Source: Winogradskyella vincentii
Lineage (GTDB): Bacteria; Bacteroidota; Bacteroidia; Flavobacteriales; Flavobacteriaceae
DNA length: 64,000 nt
Assembly: GCF_020166345.1 (NCBI RefSeq)
Contig: NZ_JAIUJS010000011.1
Span: forward strand, 1-64,000
Direction: 5' to 3'
Shown here: positions 55,314 through 64,000 of the stretch, piece after piece
How positions within the stretch are numbered: the stretch's first letter is position 1
Layout: every line of letters begins with the position of its first letter
Made by a program: the position numbers and the translations under genes
Notes under the pieces: generated by a model
What the model was told of the DNA's origin: nothing
The model's input: only the letters and a program-made list of their open reading frames with translations
The model's database searches: none

Positions 55314-56078
55314 ATGATTAAGTTCTTTAGGCATATTCGGAAATCATTATTAGAACAGAACCAAATGGGTAAATACTTTAAATACGCTATTGGAGAAATA
55401 TTACTCGTTGTAATAGGTATTCTCATTGCACTACAAATAAATAACTGGAATGAAGCCCGTAAAACTGCGCAAGAAGAAAAATTATACCTAAAGCGTTTGC
55501 TAGTGGAGAATAAGGAAGATGTCGTAACCTTTAATTCAGAGATAAAAAGCTTGGAAAAAGGAAATGAAACAATTTTGAGTTTTTCCGAGGCTCTTAAAAA
55601 ATCAGATATCACAGACTCTTTACTATTAAATAAGGCAAATGACTATTTTCAATTTGGTAGCATTTACCCAACATTTTCATCCTCTACCTCTACATTTGAT
55701 GATTTGTCTAGTACGGGGAATTTAAAGGTAATATCCAACACCAATTTACGTGATCAATTAGTAAAGCATTATGCAAAACACTTAATGGCGGCAGAACGCA
55801 TCCGTATAGGAATTGAATGGGCACTTCCAGTAGATGGACCGTTCACTTACGAGCATAGTATAATGCGTTTTGAACCGTCTTCGGCATTTCTCTTTCCTAA
55901 CACACCAATTGATGAGTTGGCTTCATATTTAAGAACCAACAGGAATGACTTCATCAATATGGCGGCATCGCAATATTGGCTTAAGAATGATGCTATTTTA
56001 CAATTAGAATCATTGGCAGATGATACAAATAAGTTAATTGGATTGCTTCAAGAAGAAATAGGCGAAAGTAACAACTAA
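55314..56078 (+). CDS. DUF6090-family membrane protein, copy 23 (detached)
   Basis: 254 residues. N-terminus HIRKSLLEQNQMGKY is close to copy 7. Core: FDDLSSTGNLKVISNTNLRD then QLVKHY. A later segment (IGIEWALPVDGPFTYEHS) is not seen in the array copies. It lies 32 bases after the coiled-coil gene and is separated from the main array by the SGNH/MBOAT pair. Confidence 0.85.
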   Translation: MIKFFRHIRKSLLEQNQMGKYFKYAIGEILLVVIGILIALQINNWNEARKTAQEEKLYLKRLLVENKEDVVTFNSEIKSLEKGNETILSFSEALKKSDITDSLLLNKANDYFQFGSIYPTFSSSTSTFDDLSSTGNLKVISNTNLRDQLVKHYAKHLMAAERIRIGIEWALPVDGPFTYEHSIMRFEPSSAFLFPNTPIDELASYLRTNRNDFINMAASQYWLKNDAILQLESLADDTNKLIGLLQEEIGESNN

Positions 56079-56284
56079 ATAATAGGATTATATCCATACT
56101 AAAAACCCATATTAAGACCTCTAAGCAATTTTAATATTTTTCAATTTCTCAGACAGAAAAAAATTAATTCAAATTCATTTTAAGGTACTTTTTAGCGTTT
56201 TTAAGACACTTTTGTGTTTTTAACAATTGTTGATAATTATTGCACAAAGTCCTTAAAAAGCTAAATTTTGGCTTTATTATTTTG

Positions 56285-56292
56285 TATCTTTG
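56285..56292 (+). promoter_or_regulatory. Likely gyrB promoter box TATCTTTG
   Basis: Exact TAnnTTTG match 74 bases before the gyrB ATG; TTTG at 56267-56270 is closer than usual for a -33 box. Confidence 0.5.
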
Positions 56293-56307
56293 ATAGTACT
56301 CAAAAGG

Positions 56308-56330
56308 GACGCTAAAAGCGTCTTTTTTAA
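56308..56330 (+). terminator. Terminator-like hairpin in the gyrB leader
   Basis: GACGCT (56308-56313), AAA loop, AGCGTC (56317-56322), then TTTTTT. It lies between the likely promoter box and the ATG, so it may attenuate gyrB, or end read-through from copy 23. Confidence 0.6.
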
Positions 56331-56357
56331 TGTGTAGTAAAACAAAATATTGATTAA

Positions 56358-58304
<1,947 letters not shown>

Positions 58305-58324
58305 TTAAATTACTTAAAAATGTG

Positions 58325-58352
58325 AAAAGTGCTTGAAACACAAGCACTTTTT
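58325..58352. terminator. Intrinsic terminator of gyrB
   Basis: AAAAGTGCTTG (58325-58335), AAACA loop, CAAGCACTTTT (58341-58351); symmetric enough to act on both strands. Confidence 0.85.
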
Positions 58353-58378
58353 ACACCGTATAATTAGATTCAACTAAA

Positions 58379-58837
58379 TTAAAATTTTAGTCTTAAGCTA
58401 GGACTATTTATCCCCACGCGAGTAGAAATACTATTCCTTCTAGAAGGGTAATTGTAATAGCGATATTCATAATAGCCATGATAATAATATGAAGCATATC
58501 TAAAGTAAAAATTACTGTGGTGGCAATGATGATCGCAATGTGAGTAGTGCTCTGCATAAGCATCACGCTTACCTTGCATATAAGCTTCATAAGCCTCCTT
58601 ATCCTTTTTCTTTAGTTCTTTTTCATAAGCTTCCTTTTGTTTCCAAAACTCTTTCTCTTCCTTTTTAGAGTCTTTTTTAAAATTTTGCTCATACTTAGCA
58701 TCCTCTTTAGCACGCTGTTGATAGTACGACTGTTTATCTAAATCAGAAGAAGATGATGCTTCAACATTGTCTTGAGAAAAACTAAATTGAGTTAATCCCA
58801 AAATAATTACCAGTATTTTTAATTTTAAGTATTTCAT
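58379..58837 (-). CDS. Exported Tyr/His-rich small protein
   Basis: 152 residues with a signal peptide ending FSFSQ. A highly charged Lys/Glu helix (about 40-85) is followed by HYSHCDHHCHHSNFYF and a Tyr-rich stretch, ending in a short beta-like GINSPSLRLKF. The cluster of His and Cys could bind metal. I do not recognise a family. First of a leftward set of envelope genes before gyrB's end. Confidence 0.55.
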   Translation of the reverse strand: MKYLKLKILVIILGLTQFSFSQDNVEASSSSDLDKQSYYQQRAKEDAKYEQNFKKDSKKEEKEFWKQKEAYEKELKKKDKEAYEAYMQGKRDAYAEHYSHCDHHCHHSNFYFRYASYYYHGYYEYRYYNYPSRRNSISTRVGINSPSLRLKF

Positions 58838-58928
58838 TTTTTATAGGGTTTTTACAGTTAATAATTTTTGGCGTATTGCCTTCTATTATTAAGACGTTTT
58901 AAAGTTATTTTACCCTATGGTTTTTATG

Positions 58929-59519
58929 TTAAAAATCAAATCCGATTGAAAACTGCCATACTCTATTTTGTGGACTTCCTGCGTCGTAAATATCTCCAAA
59001 ACCTAAATGATACCTTACGCCTAAGGATACACCAGAGTCTGTTTTAAATCCGCCACCAAAATTGATTCCCCAATCAAAATTTGATGGTTCAAACTCCTGG
59101 CTAGTGTCAAAAAGATTAAAACTGCTGTCAAACTCTTCTTTATGTGATATTGCTAAACCAGCTTGTGGCCCAACTTCTAGAAAAAAATGACCTGAAGGAT
59201 ACATTTTTAGCATTAGCGGTAAATTAATATAATCTAGCTTTTGGGTGAAGGTGCCACTGCCATCCTCAATTTCATACCCTTGTTGTGAGTATAATAACTC
59301 TATTTGAAGGGCAAGAGCATCACTTATAAATGCTTCATTATAAAGTCCTAAATGAAAGGCATGACGTTGCCCTGTTTCTCCATCTCCATCAAAACTTACG
59401 GCAGATAAATTATAGCCGCCTTTAATACCAAAATTAGTAGTTTTAGTATCGTCTTGTTGGCCATAAACATTATAAAATGTTACTATTGTAATTGCAATTG
59501 TGATAAATAAAGATTTCAT
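58929..59519 (-). CDS. Outer-membrane beta-barrel protein, PorT-like
   Basis: 196 residues; signal peptide ending VYGQ, then eight or so alternating strands starting FGIKGGYNLSAVSF and ending WQFSIGFDF with a terminal Phe. This is the small porin/PorT-like barrel family common in Bacteroidota. Role unknown; may sit with the neighbouring protease lipoprotein, 20 bases upstream on the same strand. Confidence 0.78.
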   Translation of the reverse strand: MKSLFITIAITIVTFYNVYGQQDDTKTTNFGIKGGYNLSAVSFDGDGETGQRHAFHLGLYNEAFISDALALQIELLYSQQGYEIEDGSGTFTQKLDYINLPLMLKMYPSGHFFLEVGPQAGLAISHKEEFDSSFNLFDTSQEFEPSNFDWGINFGGGFKTDSGVSLGVRYHLGFGDIYDAGSPQNRVWQFSIGFDF

Positions 59520-59539
59520 TTTTTTATTATTTAAGTTGT

Positions 59540-60322
59540 TTATTTTCCTCCGTTAGTTCTTAGATCGTTTATACAATTTTCATCTAATTGTGGTGGTGAA
59601 GACATGTTAAACATATCATCAATACCTGATGATGAATCTACTGCCCAATACATTAAGCAATCTTGGTTATTGCAATGTTTGGGGTGATTTTCATCCTCAT
59701 GATTACTAACCATTTCAGATCCTAAATTGGTTAATCCTAAAAGATGACCTAATTCATGCGAAATTACTGCAGATTCCAAAAACGATGTGCTTGGCTGAAA
59801 TGGCCCATTTGTTAAGGACTGTATTTCATTTTCATAGATTACAAAGGACGTATTCCAATAGGCTGTACCCAATATTAGATTGTTAGAATTTGCCTCAGCT
59901 GACGTACCATTAATAAAAAGAATCCAAACCGATAGGCGTCCTTCTGTATTATAGTATACTCTATGCTGTCTTTCAATCGCTTTTATTTCTTCAATACTGT
60001 AAGCTTCTTTTTGATCAATAGAAATTTTCTTTTTTTGTATTGATATGCCGTCGGGTTTATTTGCTCTTGACTCTAAAAAGCTCAATGAATAATTAAGTGC
60101 GTCATCGGTCGGTTCGGTACCATCGAGATAAGCTACTTCAATTATAAGTTCTGTATAGATAGATTGATCAAGTATATCGTTTGCAGAACTTCCAACTGCC
60201 TGCCTGTTTAACAAGAGTTCTGTGCTACCTATATTGTTGTCTACCGAAGTCATGTCTTCTTTAGAACAGGCCAAAATGGCAAAAAACAATACTAAAATTA
60301 AAAGTGGTTTATTTTGATACAT
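59540..60322 (-). CDS. Predicted zinc metalloprotease lipoprotein
   Basis: 260 residues. Lipobox ILAC with Cys19. A metzincin-like zinc site HELGHLLGLTN (about 190-200) is followed by HCNNQDCLMYW, in which LMY could be the Met-turn. The third ligand of classical metzincins (His or Asp after GxxH) is replaced by Asn, so a different third ligand (perhaps the later His) or no catalysis must be considered. Probably exported to the outer membrane and active on surface or secreted proteins. It lies 81 bases after the module 2 lipoprotein, beyond a terminator. Confidence 0.7.
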   Translation of the reverse strand: MYQNKPLLILVLFFAILACSKEDMTSVDNNIGSTELLLNRQAVGSSANDILDQSIYTELIIEVAYLDGTEPTDDALNYSLSFLESRANKPDGISIQKKKISIDQKEAYSIEEIKAIERQHRVYYNTEGRLSVWILFINGTSAEANSNNLILGTAYWNTSFVIYENEIQSLTNGPFQPSTSFLESAVISHELGHLLGLTNLGSEMVSNHEDENHPKHCNNQDCLMYWAVDSSSGIDDMFNMSSPPQLDENCINDLRTNGGK

Positions 60323-60338
60323 ATTTTTATTCTTTAAA

Positions 60339-60364
60339 AAGCAGCCGTTAAAAAACGGCTGCTT
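60339..60364 (-). terminator. Intrinsic terminator after the module 2 lipoprotein
   Basis: AAGCAGCCGTT (60339-60349) and AACGGCTGCTT (60354-60364) form an 11-base stem; the T-run follows on the - strand. Confidence 0.8.
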
Positions 60365-60403
60365 ACCCTAACATAATCAACAAATTAACAAATCAATGTA
60401 GAT

Positions 60404-61453
60404 TTAGATTTGGGACAAAACCAATGTCACAGCGGCATTTGTACTACTTTGCAATGAGATAGTGCTTTCTGAGAAACTTGTAACTTCCCATGTATTGTTT
60501 AACAATTCAAAAGTTGCATTATTTGAAAAACTTAGTGTTAAAAATACCTCAAGTTCAGATGCGACTTCGTAAGTCCCCTCAACATCGTCAATTGTTGTAT
60601 TAACAGTGTTTTCAGCAACAACACTTAAGTCATTTGCAAAGTCAATTGTATATTCTGCATAGGCATTGGCTGTATCTGTACCAGTAGTAATAAAAGATTC
60701 TATCATAAACAATCCATCTACTAAAATATCTTCTAGATCATCAGCACTATCTTCTGCATCGTCTTCCATATCCTCTGTAGCAAGGCAATCATTTATTTGA
60801 GCTTGCAATTCAGTATCACTTGTTAACTCCATTGCAGAGCTACCATTAACTGTAGCAGTGATAGGATAATTTAAGGCAAAAAAGGTTTGATCATCAAGGT
60901 TGTTCATATACGTGTATAGTTCTTGATCAGATTCTAATACTACACTTCCGGTTTGTTCTGCATTGATATCATAAGTAAGAATTGTAATAGGAAATTCTAT
61001 ATCAAGACAATTAATTGCATCTTCGACTGCGTCCTCAGCATCCTCACACGCTTCCATTAACTCCTCATATTCAGATGCATTATTTACAACTACTTGCGTA
61101 TAATTGCTCAATTGAACAGTAATAGGAAATTGAAATTCTACAGAGTCATCATCATTAGTTAATTGTCCTAGAATATTAATGACAAGTTGATAATCAGATT
61201 CACTAACAAGTGTTACTTGAGTACCATTCACTGTTGCAGTAACAGGAAGTAATACTGAAGAACAAGAAATACCATCGAGAAAATCATCAAAACTACCATC
61301 ATACATTGCACTACGTTTTAAGTTAGATGCAACTACAGAATTTGAAGAATTTGTGTTTGGGTCTTCTTGAATGTCATTGTCAATTTCATCCTGACATGAC
61401 GTAAAAGCCAAGAAAGACATAAATAATACGGTTAAGAATTTAAAAGTTTTCAT
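60404..61453 (-). CDS. Acidic lipoprotein paralogous to the 964-residue protein (module 2)
   Basis: 349 residues from the ATG at 61453, which places a clean lipoprotein signal (FLAFTSC) at the start. A second in-frame ATG at 61483 adds ten residues; it lies 29 bases after the promoter motif, as in module 1, so either is possible. Beta units LPVTATV, FPITVQL, FPITILT and NYPITATV, each followed by acidic links, parallel the N-terminal third of the 964-residue lipoprotein. One lipocalin-like unit (about 240-349) follows. No further repeats. Divergent from the module 2 sigma gene. Confidence 0.75.
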   Translation of the reverse strand: MKTFKFLTVLFMSFLAFTSCQDEIDNDIQEDPNTNSSNSVVASNLKRSAMYDGSFDDFLDGISCSSVLLPVTATVNGTQVTLVSESDYQLVINILGQLTNDDDSVEFQFPITVQLSNYTQVVVNNASEYEELMEACEDAEDAVEDAINCLDIEFPITILTYDINAEQTGSVVLESDQELYTYMNNLDDQTFFALNYPITATVNGSSAMELTSDTELQAQINDCLATEDMEDDAEDSADDLEDILVDGLFMIESFITTGTDTANAYAEYTIDFANDLSVVAENTVNTTIDDVEGTYEVASELEVFLTLSFSNNATFELLNNTWEVTSFSESTISLQSSTNAAVTLVLSQI

Positions 61454-61512
61454 AATATTAATTTTTTGGGTTAAAGTTTTCATTTTAATTGCGTTTTTAT
61501 CGCTTTCCGTAA

Positions 61513-61542
61513 TTAAGACAAATCAATTGCATTTTACCCTAC
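61513..61542 (-). promoter_or_regulatory. Candidate ECF promoter before the module 2 lipoprotein
   Basis: On the - strand GTAGGGTAAA (61542-61533), 13 bases, GTCTTAA (61519-61513). The same blocks and spacing occur before fecR at 62180-62206. Confidence 0.62.
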
Positions 61543-61617
61543 GATATTCTCGAATTTTTTTTGAAATAATTTGTAAGTCATTGATAATTAATAAAATATA
61601 GCTTTAATAAATATTCA

Positions 61618-61625
61618 TATTTTTG
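61618..61625 (+). promoter_or_regulatory. Possible housekeeping promoter of the sigma gene
   Basis: TATTTTTG, a full TAnnTTTG match, 24 bases before the sigma factor ATG; no clear -33 box. Confidence 0.4.
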
Positions 61626-61649
61626 CATTAAACTAACTTAAATTAATTA

Positions 61650-62171
61650 ATGTCTAACGATAATTCTAATCTTTGCGAAGAGGAAATTTTTAATGCTTTC
61701 TATTTAAAGCATATACAGGCGGTTAGCAATTTTGCATATTATAAATGTGGAGACAAGGATGCATCATTAGACTTTGTACAGGATGCATTTTCCAAAATCT
61801 GGCAGAATTGTTTTAAGATTGAATTTTCCAAGGCCAAGACCTATCTTTTTACTACTGTAAATAATTTATTCTTAAATTCTGTTAGGCATACTAAAGTAGT
61901 TTTAGCTTATGCCAAACACTCACCTTATTTGGACCGAACAAATGAAAGTCCGGAATATATTTTGGAAGAGGAAGAGTTTAAAAAGAAATTACAATTATTG
62001 ATTGCGGAGCTTAGTGATGAGCAACGCGAAGTATTTTTACTTAATAGAATGGAGGATAAAAAATATAGAGAGATTGCTGAATTGCTAGATATATCTCAAA
62101 AAACGGTTGAAAAACGTATGTCTGGAGCATTAAAATTTCTAAGAAATAACCTTGGCGACATAAATTTTTAA
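61650..62171 (+). CDS. ECF (FecI-like) RNA polymerase sigma factor (module 2)
   Basis: 173 residues. Region 2 has NFAYYKCG and DFVQDAFSKIWQN; region 4 has LSDEQREVFLLNRMEDKK and ISQKTVEKRMSGAL. Strongly similar to the module 1 factor, but the two modules carry different promoter motifs, which suggests they have diverged in specificity. Followed by fecR after 55 bases. Confidence 0.92.
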   Translation: MSNDNSNLCEEEIFNAFYLKHIQAVSNFAYYKCGDKDASLDFVQDAFSKIWQNCFKIEFSKAKTYLFTTVNNLFLNSVRHTKVVLAYAKHSPYLDRTNESPEYILEEEEFKKKLQLLIAELSDEQREVFLLNRMEDKKYREIAELLDISQKTVEKRMSGALKFLRNNLGDINF

Positions 62172-62179
62172 AAAAAAGC

Positions 62180-62206
62180 GTAGGGTAAATTAAAATAAAG
62201 GTGTCT
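62180..62206 (+). promoter_or_regulatory. Candidate ECF promoter before fecR (module 2)
   Basis: GTAGGGTAAA (62180-62189), 13 bases, GTCT (62203-62206), then 20 bases to the fecR ATG. Confidence 0.62.
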
Positions 62207-62226
62207 AAATAATATAAGCACAATAA

Positions 62227-63141
62227 ATGGACGTAGAAAAAGACATATTACGCTGGTTTGATGGCCAATTATCCATAGAGGAGCTAAAAGCACTTTACCC
62301 TAATAACGATTTTAGGAATTTAGAGAAAACAGCTTTTTACTCCAAACAATTCGATGTACCCAAAATTGATGAACAAAGTGCATTAAATGATTTTAAAAAG
62401 AGAAGTCTAGAAAAGGAGTCAGGTAAGGTAATACCATTAAATTTCAAAGCATTTCTTAAGATTGCGGCCGTATTTTTAGTTATGCTTGGGTCTTCCTATT
62501 TTTTATTTTTTAATAATGAAAAGACCTTTACTACAGATGTAGCACAAAGTACGTCACTAATTCTGCCAGATAACTCTGAAGTGATATTAAATGCCAAGTC
62601 TAAACTGAGCTATAATAAGAAGAAATGGGAGAAATCGAGAAACCTTCAACTTAATGGTGAAGCTTTCTTTAAGGTAATGAAGGGTGAAAAATTTACAGTA
62701 AATACCGAAACTGGTTCCGTTGAGGTTTTAGGAACGCAGTTTAATGTAAAGGAACGTGAAAATTATTTCGAAGTTCAATGTTATGAGGGATCTGTAAGAG
62801 TAACTGATCAATCTAATACAGTAATACTTAAGCCGGGTGAAAGCTATAGAATCATAAATGGGAAGGTAAATCCTGTAGAAAAATTCAATTCTAAAAATCC
62901 ATCATGGTTAAATTCAGAATCTACATTTAATAACGTACCTTTTTGGCAAGTTATTGAAGAATTTGAGCGTCAATACGATATAACAATTACAGTAGACAAT
63001 ATAAATACAGAAGAAGTGTTTACAGGTGGTTTTACCCATAGTAATAAAGAAGTTGCATTGCAGTCTATTACAATACCTTTAAAAATTAGTTATAAAATAA
63101 AAGGCGATAACATTGAGTTTTATAATTATGAGGCTAAATAA
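62227..63141 (+). CDS. FecR-family anti-sigma factor (module 2)
   Basis: 304 residues: cytosolic N-terminus, membrane helix (76-95), FecR domain with LNGEAFFKVMKGEKF and LGTQFNVKERENYFEV, and a DUF4974-like end with FTGGFTHSNKEVALQSI. Same layout as the FecR at 14433. It overlaps the receptor gene by 14 bases, so translation is coupled. Predicted to hold the sigma factor until the receptor signals. Confidence 0.92.
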   Translation: MDVEKDILRWFDGQLSIEELKALYPNNDFRNLEKTAFYSKQFDVPKIDEQSALNDFKKRSLEKESGKVIPLNFKAFLKIAAVFLVMLGSSYFLFFNNEKTFTTDVAQSTSLILPDNSEVILNAKSKLSYNKKKWEKSRNLQLNGEAFFKVMKGEKFTVNTETGSVEVLGTQFNVKERENYFEVQCYEGSVRVTDQSNTVILKPGESYRIINGKVNPVEKFNSKNPSWLNSESTFNNVPFWQVIEEFERQYDITITVDNINTEEVFTGGFTHSNKEVALQSITIPLKISYKIKGDNIEFYNYEAK

Positions 63142-64000
63142 ACTTTTATTTATAATTCTGACTTGTTGTTTAAATTTAATAATACATGCACAAAATAACC
63201 GTAGTGTATTACTTGTAGACTATGTAAAAGAAATTGAACAAGCTTTTGATGTAAAATTTTCTTACTCAGTAAATGAAGTCAGTACGGTAGAAATAGAACG
63301 GCCTATCAATGTAACAGAGTTAAAGGCCATAATCAACTATCTTAACGATAACACCTTATTAAAATTTTCATTTATAAATGAGCGTTATATTACTATTTCT
63401 ACGCTTAATAAAACAATTTCTATTTGTGGGCTTGTAATTACAAAAGATGAAGATCTGCCTCTTATGGGCGCAACGGCATCTATATCCAACACTAATATTG
63501 GTGCTATAACATCATCAGATGGATTATTTTATCTAAGTCATATACCTGTAGATGCCATTGTAAACATTTCTTACCTTGGTTATGAGACCAAGTCATTAGG
63601 AGTAACTGCTTTGCGAGGAGAATCAAACTGTCAAAACATTATTCTCAATCCAAAAGAGCAGCAATTAAACGAAATTTTAATCACCAAATTCTTAACAACC
63701 GGATTACAAAAACGAAGAGATGGTAGTACGCAATTAAATAGTGCAAAATTTGGGATTCTACCAGGACTAACAGAACCGGATATCTTACAGTCAATCCAGG
63801 CGTTACCAGGTGTTGAGAGTATTGATGAGAGTATATCAAACATAAATGTTAGAGGTGGTACTAATGACCAAAATTTAATGTTGTGGAACAATATTAAAAT
63901 GTACCACACTGGACATTTCTTTGGATTAATATCTGCTTACAATCCCTATTTAACTGATGAAGTTGTTGTTGCAAAAAATGGAACATCAAGTGAGTTTAGT
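63128..64000 (+). CDS. TonB-dependent receptor with STN and CarboxypepD_reg domains (module 2), 5' part
   Basis: Open to the window edge; 291 codons are visible. Signal peptide ending IIHAQ, an STN domain (about 25-95, FDVKFSYS), then a CarboxypepD_reg domain (about 100-180) with SICGLVITKDE and ISYLGYETK, which the module 1 receptor lacks, and the plug with GLTEPDILQSIQALPG and NINVRGGTNDQN. The plug is strongly similar to that of module 1 (GHFFGLISAYNPYL). The barrel lies beyond the window. It starts inside the fecR gene. Confidence 0.92.
   Translation, partial: MRLNKLLFIILTCCLNLIIHAQNNRSVLLVDYVKEIEQAFDVKFSYSVNEVSTVEIERPINVTELKAIINYLNDNTLLKFSFINERYITISTLNKTISICGLVITKDEDLPLMGATASISNTNIGAITSSDGLFYLSHIPVDAIVNISYLGYETKSLGVTALRGESNCQNIILNPKEQQLNEILITKFLTTGLQKRRDGSTQLNSAKFGILPGLTEPDILQSIQALPGVESIDESISNINVRGGTNDQNLMLWNNIKMYHTGHFFGLISAYNPYLTDEVVVAKNGTSSEFS

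Noticed and set aside
30808..56078. DUF6090 genes with small ORFs as toxin-antitoxin or toxin-immunity sets
   Set aside because: Only one intact small gene and one chimera exist for 23 copies, and no toxin motif or nuclease domain is visible apart from the separate GIY-YIG element.
60363..60372. TTACCCTAAC as a fifth copy of the module 2 promoter block
   Set aside because: No GTCT block follows at the required distance; it overlaps the terminator stem of the lipoprotein gene.

Overview
The window looks like part of a marine Flavobacteriaceae (Bacteroidota) chromosome. The evidence is AT-rich DNA, a type IX secretion sorting domain, FecI/FecR/TonB-receptor trios, carboxypeptidase-like regulatory domains, DUF2911 and DUF6090 proteins, and TAnnTTTG-type promoter boxes. 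I could not run a search, so the genus is not assigned.

Layout. 1-848: 3' end of a type IX-secreted surface protein. 898-10807: peptidase, CtlX hydrolase, CpeT-like lipoprotein, TPR histidine kinase, a 655-base gap, argS, a CarboxypepD_reg protein and a DinB/YfiT protein. 10816-18910: PagL-like deacylase, then signalling module 1 (TonB receptor, FecR, ECF sigma factor) diverging from a 964-residue acidic lipoprotein. 19097-30667: housekeeping and metabolic genes (ffh, folD, rluF, a HerA-like ATPase, queE, asnB) among small lipoprotein and hydrolase genes. 30808-56078: the unusual region, described next. 56367-58304: gyrB. 58379-64000: small envelope proteins, a predicted metalloprotease lipoprotein and signalling module 2, a paralogue of module 1; its TonB receptor runs off the right edge.

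The centre of interest is a same-strand array of 23 intact DUF6090-type genes, 20 of them consecutive. Each encodes an almost invariant 45-50 residue N-terminus (basic segment, one membrane helix, NNWNE motif) joined to a very divergent, probably periplasmic, helical domain. Many neighbours overlap by exactly eight bases (ATGATTAA) or four (ATGA). The array holds a 399-base GIY-YIG nuclease element bounded by exact 25-base inverted repeats next to a truncated DUF6090 start, a decayed copy at its 3' end, a possible orphan tail, and a tiny chimeric ORF. That ORF begins like a 63-residue coiled-coil protein encoded upstream of copy 23. Together these point to a gene family expanding and contracting by recombination within one possible long operon. 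The function of DUF6090 is unknown; hetero-oligomeric inner-membrane assemblies with variable periplasmic parts are one possibility.

The two signalling modules each carry a bipartite motif twice, once before the divergent lipoprotein gene and once between the sigma and fecR genes (GGGTAGGA-N15-CTGTT in module 1, GTAGGGTAAA-N13-GTCT in module 2). These are good candidates for module-specific, autoregulated ECF promoters.
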